From Lachnospiraceae bacterium (GTDB lineage: Bacteria; Bacillota; Clostridia; Lachnospirales; Lachnospiraceae): DNA of 24,213 nt. Of the stretch, positions 8,499 to 18,300 are shown piece after piece. The notes beneath the pieces are model-generated. The model was not told where the DNA came from, did not search any database, and saw nothing but the letters and a program-made list of their open reading frames with translations. The stretch covers positions 1 through 24,213 of the forward strand of contig JAILJL010000094.1 in NCBI GenBank assembly GCA_024694785.1. Direction: 5' to 3'. The number at the start of each line of letters is the position of its first letter. The stretch's first letter is position 1. Position numbers and translations under genes: made by a program.

Positions 8499-8546
8499 AA
8501 AAAAAGGCAAAACACCACAATATAATTGTAGCATTTCGCCTTTTTT
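8499..8546 (-). terminator. Long-stem intrinsic terminator after the 7TM kinase
   Basis: On the minus strand an unbroken 22-bp stem (arms 8525-8546 and 8500-8521, with a few G-U pairs) closes a 3-base loop. It runs straight into seven T residues. It begins 20 bases after the stop of the 7TM kinase and lies wholly upstream of the REC-HD-GYP start, so it separates blocks B and C. A-tracts on the other side mean it could also act on plus-strand transcripts. Confidence 0.88.
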
Positions 8547-8566
8547 GTGTCTATCGGAATATTAAA

Positions 8567-10765
8567 TTATGCTTTCATTTTCACAAGCTCTTCCGGAAGA
8601 TATTCCCTTAGAATATCATCTATCTCACACGGACTTATAGGCTTGCCGATGAAACCGTCAAATCCCATATCCATATACTGCTGCCTTGCACCCGTTATGG
8701 CATTTGCAGTAAGTGCTATAATCGCAGTGTTCTCGCCGTTTTTAATCTTCCTTATCTTATGCATCGCTTCTTCGCCGTCCATCTCCGGCATCATATGATC
8801 CATGAAGATAATATCAAAATCAAACTTTTCAACGCATCGTATCGCCGCAATTCCGCTTTCCACACCCATAGGGATAATTCCATATGGCTTGAGCATGCCT
8901 TCCATAACCCGAAGGTTGACCGTATTGTCATCCACGACAAGGATTTTGGTCCCTTCCGCGATAAATTCCGGCTCAAACGAATCCGACTTAACATCATCCG
9001 AATTGCTTTCTATTACTCCTATCGGCTTCCATGATACGACCTCATTAACTATCTCAAATGAAAATGTCGAACCCTGGCCATATACGCTCTCAACCGCAAT
9101 GTCTCCGCCCATCATATTACAAAGATGCTTCGATATTGCAAGGCCGAGGCCGGTTCCTTCCTCGGTTCTGTTCCTTTTGGTATTGATCTGAGTAAAGCTG
9201 TCAAACAACCGGTTGATATCTTCAGGACGAATTCCGATTCCCGTATCGGTAACACTCATCTCAAGACGACATCTATTATTACTTAGTCTGACATAATCAA
9301 TCGAAAGGATGATATATCCCTCATGCGTGTACTTAATGGCATTATTGAGGAGATTAATGAGTACCTGTTTAATTCTTATCTCATCGCCGATAAGTTCCGA
9401 CGGCAATGACGGATTCACACGCACATCAATCGCAACATCTTTATCAGCCAGTCTTACACGCATCATTGTACATACATCGCTAATAAGCGGCGCCAGCTTA
9501 TACAACTCATTAACGAGAGTCATTTTACCGGATTCAATCTTGGAGAAATCAAGAATATCATTAATGATTGCAAGCAATGTCTTAGATGATTTAACAATCA
9601 TCGACGCATTATCCTTTGCAACCTTATCTGCCGAATCCCTTACTATGATATTGGCAATACCCGTTATGGCATTCATAGGTGTACGAATCTCATGGGACAT
9701 GTTCGCAAGGAAGTTACTCTTTGCCTCATTCGCGCTCCTGGCCTCTCTTATGAGCTTTTCTTCTTTGCTTATATCAGTAAGCGTCATAATATATCCGAAA
9801 GGCTCATTATCATCATCCAGCGCAGCAGTAATATCCGCCGCATAGCTTTTATCAGTACTCTCGCGATAGCTCTTATAACGTATCGATATCTTATCGCGAA
9901 GCTCCCTAAGAAGTCTCTCATCATTCCCATCTGTACCGACAAAGTCGGATATTCTTTGACCCTCCTTAATTCCAAGGGTTTCTTGCGCATACTTGTTAAG
10001 TTCCGCAACCCTGCCATCCACATCAAATATTACAATGCCTTCATTGGCAACTCTCTGGACATAATCGCCCAGTGTCTTTGATGATATAGAGAAGGTATTA
10101 TACTTATCCGCTGCCAAGAACCAGATAAGTATAGATAATCCGGCACCGATTCCCGACATCGGAAATCCGTATTTCATACGACTTACAAGAAAGGTATCCG
10201 GTATCGCGCATAACATGATCGCCATATTTGCAATCAGGATTCGATACATAAGCCTCTTTTCACGCTTGAACTTAACGCCCTTGAACCAGATGCACCAGCT
10301 TATAAACGCTGTGAGAAAAACAGTAAATACAAATAAGCTGTGAAAAGTTCTGGCCGGAGAATCTACAGCGGCAAACCTCGTAAATCCATCTACTCTCTCT
10401 ATTATATCGACCTCAGGATTCGAGAATAATATCCAGTCTGCCAATGCATACACCATAAGAAAAGTTCTTACCGCATATTGCGCTTTCTTACTTACCTTAG
10501 TCATATGAAGTGCAAGCACCGTCTCGGTTAACGGATACAATCCCACACCTATTAAAGCAAATCTTCGTATAATTGCGCAAACCTCGATATTATCACATAT
10601 ACCGAATACCCCGTAACCTATCTGCCACATAGCAGCAGACATACCAAGAAGCAGCATGGTACTTCTGAAATACCCTGCGTTCTTCTCTCTGTAAAAAAAG
10701 TGCACTCCGTATACTGCTGATACCGTTCCCCACACAATAAGCAGGGTAGTAATTATTGTCATCAT
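8567..10765 (-). CDS. Hybrid histidine kinase with 7TM N-terminus, PAS and receiver
   Basis: A 732-residue protein. Seven hydrophobic segments fill residues 1-220, resembling the 7TM sensor region found at the N-terminus of some histidine kinases. A PAS domain follows at about 231-335 (EGIVIFDVDGRVAELNKYAQ, then GYIMTLTDISKEE). HisKA carries His358 in [14 protein letters not shown]. The ATPase domain has Asn471/Asn475, DTGIG (507-511) and GTGLGL (537-542). The receiver at 606-722 has Asp612/613, phospho-acceptor Asp656 (FMDHMMPEMDG), Thr687 and Lys708. It has no HPt of its own, so it probably passes phosphate through the free HPt encoded two genes upstream. The ATG pair at 10765/10762 has only a weak AGAG site, and the gene starts 6 bases after the previous stop, which fits translational coupling. 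It is the last gene of block B. Confidence 0.9.
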   Translation of the reverse strand: MMTIITTLLIVWGTVSAVYGVHFFYREKNAGYFRSTMLLLGMSAAMWQIGYGVFGICDNIEVCAIIRRFALIGVGLYPLTETVLALHMTKVSKKAQYAVRTFLMVYALADWILFSNPEVDIIERVDGFTRFAAVDSPARTFHSLFVFTVFLTAFISWCIWFKGVKFKREKRLMYRILIANMAIMLCAIPDTFLVSRMKYGFPMSGIGAGLSILIWFLAADKYNTFSISSKTLGDYVQRVANEGIVIFDVDGRVAELNKYAQETLGIKEGQRISDFVGTDGNDERLLRELRDKISIRYKSYRESTDKSYAADITAALDDDNEPFGYIMTLTDISKEEKLIREARSANEAKSNFLANMSHEIRTPMNAITGIANIIVRDSADKVAKDNASMIVKSSKTLLAIINDILDFSKIESGKMTLVNELYKLAPLISDVCTMMRVRLADKDVAIDVRVNPSLPSELIGDEIRIKQVLINLLNNAIKYTHEGYIILSIDYVRLSNNRCRLEMSVTDTGIGIRPEDINRLFDSFTQINTKRNRTEEGTGLGLAISKHLCNMMGGDIAVESVYGQGSTFSFEIVNEVVSWKPIGVIESNSDDVKSDSFEPEFIAEGTKILVVDDNTVNLRVMEGMLKPYGIIPMGVESGIAAIRCVEKFDFDIIFMDHMMPEMDGEEAMHKIRKIKNGENTAIIALTANAITGARQQYMDMGFDGFIGKPISPCEIDDILREYLPEELVKMKA

Positions 10766-10771
10766 AACGCT

Positions 10772-12235
10772 CTATTCTCTGTCCTTCTTCTTATCAAGCG
10801 CTATCTCAACGCGTTCCTTAAGATATACCGGACTTACCGGTTTCAATATGTAATCTTTTGCACTCACGCACCTGCATCGCATAACCATCTCTTTATTGGC
10901 AAGTGCAGTAAGAAATATAACATTAATTTTGTTGTAATTGCGCTCTCTTAACTTCTCAATTGTCTCCATTCCGTTAAATACCGGCATATCTATATCCATT
11001 ATTATAAGATCCGGTTCGCCTTTGACCTTAACATAATTAAGACAGGCAAGTCCGCTGTCAAGTCCTACTATATCATACTTGTTACCGAGGGCAGCCTTGG
11101 TCTGAACTATAGAAGTCTTATTATCGTCAACTATAAGAATTACCTTCTTACGGGCTCTTTCCTTACCCCGGTCCTCATTTAGCTTCTCGACGCCGCCTTC
11201 ATACACATCTTCCGATTCCTTATAGAATCCCGAATCAATTATAAATACATCGGAATACTTCGGATTCATGGAAAGATCTATCTCCTGACCACTGTTATAT
11301 ATCTTAACCTTAGGTCTTATTGCATTCGACGTATGAGCAGTAACTACAGCCTTCTCGCCATTTGAAAGCGTTACATCCATTCCCGGCGGATAAGCAGGAA
11401 TTACGCTTTTCATAGCTTCGACAACCTTCGCATCGAATAATATATTGGCACCGCATTCCATATATTCAAGAGCATCTGCCGGGGAATATGGTCCCTTATA
11501 AGGTCTTCTGCTGGTCAACGCATCATATACATCCACAGCATGAATTATCTTCGCATACAAAGGAATCTCGTCTCCCGCCATTCCATTAGGATAGCCCGAG
11601 CCGTTCTCATTTTCGTGATGGCACATTACCGCCTGACGTACCGGCGACGATACGGTGAAACTATCGTATAAAATGTCATAACCGTACCTCGGATGCTTCT
11701 TGATTAACTCAAATTCCTCATCCGTAAGCGGACCCTTTTTATTAATAATATGGGAATCTATCTTGGACTTGCCAAGATCATGACAAAGCGCAGCTACAGC
11801 AATTTCCTGAATCTTCTCCTCGGAGAGTCGAAGTCTTGTTGCCACGGAAACCGCATATATAGCTACGTTAACACTATGATGATATGTATAATCATCAAAA
11901 GAACGCAGATCCAACATATCTACGCTTATTTTCTTCAATTTGGATATGTCTTTGACAAGTTCGGACGCAACTTCGACAATACTGCCTATATTCGCGTCCG
12001 ATACTGCTTCAATTCCACTCTCAATAGTTTTCTCTTTAACCGTTTCCTGGATTTCAACCTGGTCCGAAAAATCATCGATTATATACGCACCAAGATATCC
12101 GTTTTTAAGAAGATGGTCTATCTTCTTCTGATTGAGTTCAATTCCCTTCTCAATCATTGCACTCTTCTGCCTATTGATGATCTTACGGCCGATTATCATT
12201 CCCGGTCTAAGCTCATCTACCGCTACAAATCGCAT
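10772..12235 (-). CDS. HD-GYP protein with C-terminal receiver
   Basis: A 487-residue cytosolic protein. Residues 1-60 resemble the small domain before many HD-GYP modules (VDELRPGMIIGRKI). The HD-GYP domain is at about 105-280, with His120, CHDLGKSKID (His152/Asp153/Lys156), His181 in KKHPRYG, His206/His207 in HHENENGSGYPNG, and Asp235/Asp238. These are the expected metal ligands, so cyclic di-GMP hydrolysis is likely. A small beta-rich segment (about 282-335, PPGMDVTLSNGE) follows, as is common in clostridial members. A complete receiver closes the protein at about 364-485, with Asp370/371, Asp414 (IMDIDMPVFNG), Thr443 and Lys465. The receiver-last order is the reverse of the usual one. AGGG sits 5 bases before the ATG at 12235. 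It lies 24 bases after the HPt gene in the same operon. Confidence 0.9.
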   Translation of the reverse strand: MRFVAVDELRPGMIIGRKIINRQKSAMIEKGIELNQKKIDHLLKNGYLGAYIIDDFSDQVEIQETVKEKTIESGIEAVSDANIGSIVEVASELVKDISKLKKISVDMLDLRSFDDYTYHHSVNVAIYAVSVATRLRLSEEKIQEIAVAALCHDLGKSKIDSHIINKKGPLTDEEFELIKKHPRYGYDILYDSFTVSSPVRQAVMCHHENENGSGYPNGMAGDEIPLYAKIIHAVDVYDALTSRRPYKGPYSPADALEYMECGANILFDAKVVEAMKSVIPAYPPGMDVTLSNGEKAVVTAHTSNAIRPKVKIYNSGQEIDLSMNPKYSDVFIIDSGFYKESEDVYEGGVEKLNEDRGKERARKKVILIVDDNKTSIVQTKAALGNKYDIVGLDSGLACLNYVKVKGEPDLIIMDIDMPVFNGMETIEKLRERNYNKINVIFLTALANKEMVMRCRCVSAKDYILKPVSPVYLKERVEIALDKKKDRE

Positions 12236-12259
12236 AATCCCTACCTTTACGTCTTCACC

Positions 12260-12865
12260 TTACAGTATACTTTGCATTTCATCGCAACACTTTATTACAT
12301 CTTCAGATGCAAGATCACGAACTGCATGCTCAAGCTTCTCCATAAGCGCTTTATACTCATTCGGAACATCCATAGATGCGATATCCTTAAAAGCCTCCTG
12401 TAATTCGCTGACTTTAAAAGCATTCATGGAATCCCTGATTACATCAAGCTCCCTTACAAATTCTTCTTTGTCAAAAGCTCTTACGGCATCGCAGTCACCG
12501 ACAATTGTCTTAAGCTTATCGGCAAATTCCCTATAAGCCACGATAAATTCGTCCGTACTTTCCTTAATCTTATTGATATCGCCTTCTCTTCCCGCCGTTT
12601 CGAGAGCAAATGCCATATCAAACAGATCCGAACCTATGGATCTTATCGTTGCTTTCATTGCATGCGCCTGGATTCTGTATGCGGCAAGATTATCCTCTGT
12701 CGCATCTTCCAAGACCTTACACCTAAGTTCACTAAGGACGGATATCTGCTTATTGCATGTCCTTACCATCTCCTCGAGAACTCCTCTAAGCGCTTCCTCC
12801 GTCTCCAGATACTTATGCGCTTTTTCCCAGTCTATACCTGAAATCTTCGGCATATTATAGCTCAT
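12260..12865 (-). CDS. Stand-alone histidine phosphotransfer (HPt) protein
   Basis: A 201-residue, all-helical, soluble protein. Residues 10-120 fit an HPt bundle, with the phosphorylatable His68 in IQAHAMKATIRSIG and the downstream FALETAGREGD. HPt proteins shuttle phosphate between receivers without catalysing anything themselves. Residues about 128-201 form a second helical segment. The whole protein aligns almost without gaps to the C-terminus of the propeller kinase (its His1280 and the tail after it), which suggests shared ancestry. The start ATG at 12865 has GGAGTG 8 bases upstream. It is the first gene after the strong promoter at 12895-12923 and precedes an HD-GYP-REC and a kinase lacking HPt, so it likely links them and perhaps also serves the DegV-fusion kinase. 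Confidence 0.85.
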   Translation of the reverse strand: MSYNMPKISGIDWEKAHKYLETEEALRGVLEEMVRTCNKQISVLSELRCKVLEDATEDNLAAYRIQAHAMKATIRSIGSDLFDMAFALETAGREGDINKIKESTDEFIVAYREFADKLKTIVGDCDAVRAFDKEEFVRELDVIRDSMNAFKVSELQEAFKDIASMDVPNEYKALMEKLEHAVRDLASEDVIKCCDEMQSIL

Positions 12866-12894
12866 TATCCCATCACTCCATTCAGTTTGACAAT

Positions 12895-12923
12895 ATTATA
12901 ACATCTTACAAGTCTAATAACAA
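12895..12923 (-). promoter_or_regulatory. Sigma-A-type promoter of the HPt operon (block B)
   Basis: On the minus strand: -35 TTGTTA (12918-12923), a 17-base spacer, and a perfect -10 TATAAT (12895-12900) with an extended TGT just before it. Transcription should start near 12888, about 23 bases before the HPt ATG. It sits in the 77-base gap after the degenerate HD-GYP gene, in which I see no terminator, so read-through from block A may add to it. Confidence 0.85.
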
Positions 12924-12942
12924 TACGACATATATTACCCCC

Positions 12943-15300
12943 CTATATATACTTAATTCTTATATCGGTAAGTGCACATTGGTCCCCGGTAAGTGCAACA
13001 TATACCTTGTTTACATTATCTTTTATGACGATAGTGTCCTCAACCCTGATTCCGGAATTTTCCGCTTCAAACAGAATCTTGTTGCCATGCTTTTCCAATG
13101 ATATCTTATACTCGATTCCCCTCTTATTCGCAGCTTTCCACGAATCCCAGCTTACGAAATCCTCCGTCTTCTCCATTATGAACTTATTCTCGGCATTACC
13201 TTTTGTCTCACCGATTTCTCCGTTAAGCTTGATCAATGCATATTCCCTGTAATTCTTGCCTCCTATACGCGCATCATCAGCCGCGAATACAATCGCAAAA
13301 GGACAATGCCATACCAAGGACGCCGTAGGAAGGCTCATGGAATGGAATGCTATCTCCAGAATATCCTTAATCTCGATTCCTTCCGTTGCCGCAGATCTGT
13401 CCCTGTCAATCTGTATATTCCTTATATCCGATTCAATACGGTCGATATAGCTTATTGCATTGGCAATACGCCTTATGCTGTTTTCATTGATCTTCTCTTC
13501 AGTCTTATGGACGCTGATATTATGTATATTGCAATTCTCGCCGGTAAGAGCAATATATGCCGCCTTAGTCTTATCAGCCAATGCGACTATCGCTTCAAAC
13601 TGCTTATCTTCGGTATTCATCTCAAGCCTTATATGATCATCATATCTTGCCGCTATAATCTTATATCCGCTTCGGCCGGCATGAATGTCACGCTCGGTTA
13701 CTTCTATATTTCTTGCCGCTGTAGCGACATAATGCCCGTCAAACCATATTTCGCCGTATTCCGCATACTTATATGCTTCAATCGCCTTCTCGTTGTCATG
13801 TATTCTTCTATCAAACGAATCAAACAACAATACCGACGGCATACTGTATTCTTCCCCGGATTCCGCGTTGCTCTCGCATTCAAATTCAATCACCGTAAGA
13901 TAATTATCTATAATAACCGCTCTGCTGACATGTTCTCTGTATTCCTTACATGAGAACTCGCTTTCTATTGCAGCCATATCTTTCTCATCGATATCCATAT
14001 TATCGTCATCTATGATCTTAATCATCGCATTGGCAAATAAAGGATCGAACTCTTCACCGGAACCCTTTACAATACTTTCCCTTGCGACGAAATACGGTCT
14101 TGCATCACGATATCTTTTCTTGGTCGTCATAGTATCATAAGCATCCGCAACCGCCACAATTCTTGCGATCTCCGGAATCTCTTCACCCTTAAGCCCGTCA
14201 GGGTAACCGGTTCCGTTATACCTCTCATGGCTATAATATGCTCCCTGGCTAAGATACGGATATTCCGTGATACTTGAAAGAATCTCCTTTCCTATCTTAG
14301 GCTTTCTCCTTATCGCCTCATAATCCCACTTATCAGGATTCGCCTCATTCTTAATTACACTGTCCGGTATTCCTATAAGACCGACATCGTGTAAAAGCGC
14401 AGCATAGTAAACTCTATCGCAGTAATCCTCATCCTTACCGACAATCTTTGCTATTCGCCTTGCATACCCCGCAACCCGCGCAGAATGCCCCTTTGCAAAG
14501 TCATCTTTCTTCTCGACAGCCGATACAAAAGCAGTTGCCGTCTGGTCAAACAGGCGCTTCATACTGCGCTTTTCTTCAGCCATCTTACGAAGCTCAAGCT
14601 CGTGTGCCTGGCCTGCTGCCTTATTAACATCGACATAAGTGAAGAAATACATTGAGACCGACACCAAAACCATAGACATATTGGTAATCGAAAGTCCGTA
14701 CGCAAAAATCTGCACAATACCGCAAATGATCGGCACAAAGATATATAATTTCAAAGACATATAGATAAACTTGGTGAACACTTTTCTATGCTGTCTTATT
14801 ACGGTATATTGAACAAGCGGACATATAATCGGGATTATATATGCGATAATGAATCCGCCGCCTCTGTGATAATGATTGCCATCGTCAATATAATAATAAA
14901 GTCCCGTAATTGCCGATATTATCGCCATTACCATTGCCGCAACAGATAATACGCTAATCACCCTCAATCGCTTCAAACGGACCGTTACTTTACCTTCCTT
15001 ATATAGCCAATCCGAAAGATACATATTAAAGAATAATACTATGGCAGGCGTAAGGAAAAAGACCATAAAATTACTTGCCCGCACCATTATCCCGGCTTTG
15101 TCTCCCTCTACACCCGCATATATATATGCAAGTCTGTCAAACCACAGCAGGAAAAACGCCACAAGCTCCAGCATTATAAGTATCTGCTTACGCCTTCTTG
15201 CAAGAAAATCCGTCATCACGATAAGCACCATTACTACGGCACACGCCCCGCATAACATAAGCATAATATCAAGTTGACTGCTTCTAATTAACTCGTACAT
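12943..15300 (-). CDS. 7TM membrane protein with degenerate HD-GYP and duplicated C-terminal module
   Basis: A 785-residue protein. Residues 8-225 contain seven membrane segments, then a coiled coil (about 228-252) and an HD-GYP-like domain (about 253-435). Intact: His272 in GHSARV, His304/Asp305, GTGYPDGL and Asp386/Asp389. Altered: the HDxGK lysine is Leu308 (HDVGLIG), the NHP histidine is Lys333 (RRKPKIG), and the first His of HHE is Ser357 (YSHE). Loss of two metal ligands and the catalytic lysine suggests weak or no phosphodiesterase activity. The remaining 330 residues form two similar beta-rich halves ending YIALTGENCNIHNISV (582-597) and YVALTGDQCALTDIRI (767-782). This looks like a lectin- or LamG-like fold, and its ligand is unknown. 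AAGGAG sits 8 bases before the ATG at 15300. It begins 12 bases after the propeller kinase and is the last gene of block A. Confidence 0.83.
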   Translation of the reverse strand: MYELIRSSQLDIMLMLCGACAVVMVLIVMTDFLARRRKQILIMLELVAFFLLWFDRLAYIYAGVEGDKAGIMVRASNFMVFFLTPAIVLFFNMYLSDWLYKEGKVTVRLKRLRVISVLSVAAMVMAIISAITGLYYYIDDGNHYHRGGGFIIAYIIPIICPLVQYTVIRQHRKVFTKFIYMSLKLYIFVPIICGIVQIFAYGLSITNMSMVLVSVSMYFFTYVDVNKAAGQAHELELRKMAEEKRSMKRLFDQTATAFVSAVEKKDDFAKGHSARVAGYARRIAKIVGKDEDYCDRVYYAALLHDVGLIGIPDSVIKNEANPDKWDYEAIRRKPKIGKEILSSITEYPYLSQGAYYSHERYNGTGYPDGLKGEEIPEIARIVAVADAYDTMTTKKRYRDARPYFVARESIVKGSGEEFDPLFANAMIKIIDDDNMDIDEKDMAAIESEFSCKEYREHVSRAVIIDNYLTVIEFECESNAESGEEYSMPSVLLFDSFDRRIHDNEKAIEAYKYAEYGEIWFDGHYVATAARNIEVTERDIHAGRSGYKIIAARYDDHIRLEMNTEDKQFEAIVALADKTKAAYIALTGENCNIHNISVHKTEEKINENSIRRIANAISYIDRIESDIRNIQIDRDRSAATEGIEIKDILEIAFHSMSLPTASLVWHCPFAIVFAADDARIGGKNYREYALIKLNGEIGETKGNAENKFIMEKTEDFVSWDSWKAANKRGIEYKISLEKHGNKILFEAENSGIRVEDTIVIKDNVNKVYVALTGDQCALTDIRIKYI

Positions 15301-15312
15301 ATGAGTCTCTCC

Positions 15313-18300
15313 TTATGCCTTACCGATAATCTCTTCCATCTTGTCCCAATCAAGCTTCTTTAGTAACCGATTAAGCTCTTTAATTCTCACAGCATCTTCA
15401 GGCGGAAGCTTATAGTCTTTAAGCTCATTTAAGACCTCCTCCGTGGAATCATAGTCCATGGCTTCACAATATTCTCTAAGAGCTTCATAAGCGCTACGTA
15501 AATCATCCTCGCCTATAGGTTCCTTACCCTCGTCGCTTTCCTCATCCTCAATTCCGGCAAGCTTATCTTTATAAGCCCTGTAATCATTAAGAATCCTTTC
15601 CGTATTGGCGTCAATAAAAGCTCTATCATCAGCATTTCCCGCGTTTTCAAGCTGCTCCGCGAGATGCGATAATTCGTTGGCACCGATTATACGTGCAGAG
15701 CTTTTAAGGGCATGTACCTTAATCGTATATAACGCAATATCTCCCGCGTCATATGCATTCTTAATGATACCGGCAGTCTCATCGATTGTATCCTTAAAAT
15801 TCTTAAGTGATAATAGATAGGAACTTATTCCGCCGGAATTCTTGATTCCATCTTCAACCGTGATGCCTCCGGTCTTGTAAATCCAGCTATACTTCTCCGG
15901 AATCTCCGTGAGATCCTGCACTGCATCATCCTCCGTAGGCTTCTCCATCATCTCTTCCGGAAGATGCTTCATTATAACTTTTTCAAGTGCCTCGCTGTCG
16001 ATAGGCTTAGACAGATATCCGTTAAAGCCCTTTGACTTATAGAATTTCTCGCCGGCCGCAGTATTAGCTGTCAGAGCATACACCGGCAAATCAGGATCTA
16101 TCTCCCTTATCTTGGCGCAGGTCTCTATTCCATCCATACCCGGCATCATATGGTCGAGTAACACTACGTTAAATCTCGTCTCCTTAATCTTCTCAAGACA
16201 CTCCTGACCGTTTGTTGCCGTCGTTACGAATATCTTGGTAGCTTTAAGCAATCCCTTGATTACAACCAGATTCATCGGTGTATCATCTACAACCAGGACA
16301 TCCGCATCAGGTGCAATAAACTTAGGCACATAAGGACCCTTAGCCGCATTTTCGTCATGCTCTGTAAATATCCCCATAGGTGTCTGTTCAACTATTTGCT
16401 GGGTAATGGTAAATATGAATTCCGAACCCTTGCCATATACGCTTTTGCAGCTAAGCGTTCCACCCATAAGCTCCGCGAATCTTCGCGAGATATCAAGACC
16501 AAGTCCCGTTCCTTGTATACCGCTGTTACGCTCTTCATCAAGACGCTCATACGCCGTAAAGAGTCTATCCATGTCTTCTTCTCTTACACCTATTCCCGTG
16601 TCCTTAACCGAGAAACGCAAGACACAGTTATTATCCTCACGCTTCTCTAATACAACGGACAGGATAAAACCGCCTTTTTCCGTATACTTAACCGCATTTG
16701 TCAGGAGATTGAGTACGATCTGCTTGATTTTCCCCGCATCTCCGTATAGCCTTCGCGGAAGAACCTCATCGACGTCAACGTCGAATACCAGATCCTTCTC
16801 CGCGCTTCTTACTCTTATCATCGAGACTATCGCGCGAAGCATATCCTGCACATCGTATTCCTGCTCGACAAGATGCATCTTACCTGATTCAATCTTGGAC
16901 ATATCGAGTAAATCATTGATCAGTCCAAGAAGCGATTCCGATGCATTACGCACATCAAGCGCATAATTAACCATAGACATGAAATACGGCTTCGGAACGC
17001 CTGTCGAATCTTCTCTTAATACCATCTCATTCATTCCCATAATAGTATTAATCGGCGTTCTTATCTCGTGAGACATGTTGGCAAGGAAGCGCGACTTGGC
17101 GGTATTGGCACGCTCTGCCTCATCCTTTGCCTGCTTGATTTCATCGTATTGACGTCTTATAATCGTCATTTGCATTATTCGCCATACGATAATACCGGCT
17201 ATAAGTGCTATAAGCACGAATAAAAGCACTCTCATGGAGCGCAGTTCTCCGATTCTCGGCCGCTTGACGATGTGGAACTTTTCATCAAGAACTATATAAC
17301 TGCCGCTACCGTCCATAACCTTGATATGCAATGTATAATTGCCATATCCAAGGCCCGTATACTCTATCGGCTGAAGATTATTCCTTCTTACGGTAATTCC
17401 TTCATCCTCATGGCCTTCCATATATACCATGACAATCGGGTTTGATAACGTGTAATCCATTACTGATGCGGTGATCCTGATACGGCCTCCGGATGCAGGT
17501 ATTACGTATTCACCCTGCTCATTCGGAATAATCTTCTCGTCACCGCTATATATCGAATTAAGAGTTGCCTTGACTATAAGTCTCTCCTCAGAGAAGTTAT
17601 TGATATTAACCTTACATACGCCGCTTCTTCCCGATATATACAGGTCCCCGTCCTTACTCAGAGCACTGTAAGAATTTGCCGTAGGTGTGCTTGTAAGTCC
17701 GTTTGCCAGTGTATAAAGCCTGTAATCCGTAACTTCATCATTAATCATGGAATCCGCGTTAACCATATAGATTCCATAAGAAGAGATGATCCAAAGTTCG
17801 TCATTTTCGCCAAAATAAAGATCGTAATTGTTATTATAAGGGAATGACTTCACCTCTTTAATAATACCGTCTTTGAGGTACTCTATGGAGTTTGACGTTA
17901 TAAGCCAGTATACGCCGCGTTCCTCATCCTTCTTAATTCGCATTATAACATCACTCGTAAGTCCGTCATCACGTCCGTACCTCTTGAAGTTATCGCCGTC
18001 AACAACATATATGCCGTCACCATCAGTTCCTATATATCTCTCACCGTTTTCGCCTTCTGCGACCGTAAGGAATACGGTATTCTTAATATTTTCGGATGCT
18101 CCTACGGTTTCAACAACCTTACCGTTCCTTATTATTGCAAGACCACCGTTGGTTCCCACAAGCATTGCTCCGTCAGAAGCCTGTATCGCACATCGTATCT
18201 CGTTATTAAGCAACCCGTTCTCCGTCGTATAGGAAGTAATCTCCCCTTCTTTTGAACAGCACACAAGACCCAGATCATTGGTATAAGTGCATATCCATAC

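Noticed and set aside
8483..8510. Possible promoter TTGCCT-16-GACAAT for the REC-HD-GYP gene
   Set aside because: It matches consensus poorly (4 of 6 in each hexamer) and its -35 lies in the terminator arm. It was too weak to list as a feature.
12930..12955. AT-rich inverted repeat around a run of six C/G at the end of the degenerate HD-GYP gene
   Set aside because: The arms are only A/T and about 6 bp, and no T run follows. The homopolymer overlaps the stop codon, so slippage would not change the protein in an obvious way.
3248..13953. Long plus-strand open frames such as 3248-3646, 9309-9845, 11750-12403 and 13306-13953
   Set aside because: Each lies antisense inside a well-supported minus-strand gene, its product has no recognisable domain, and its composition matches the reverse complement of coding sequence.
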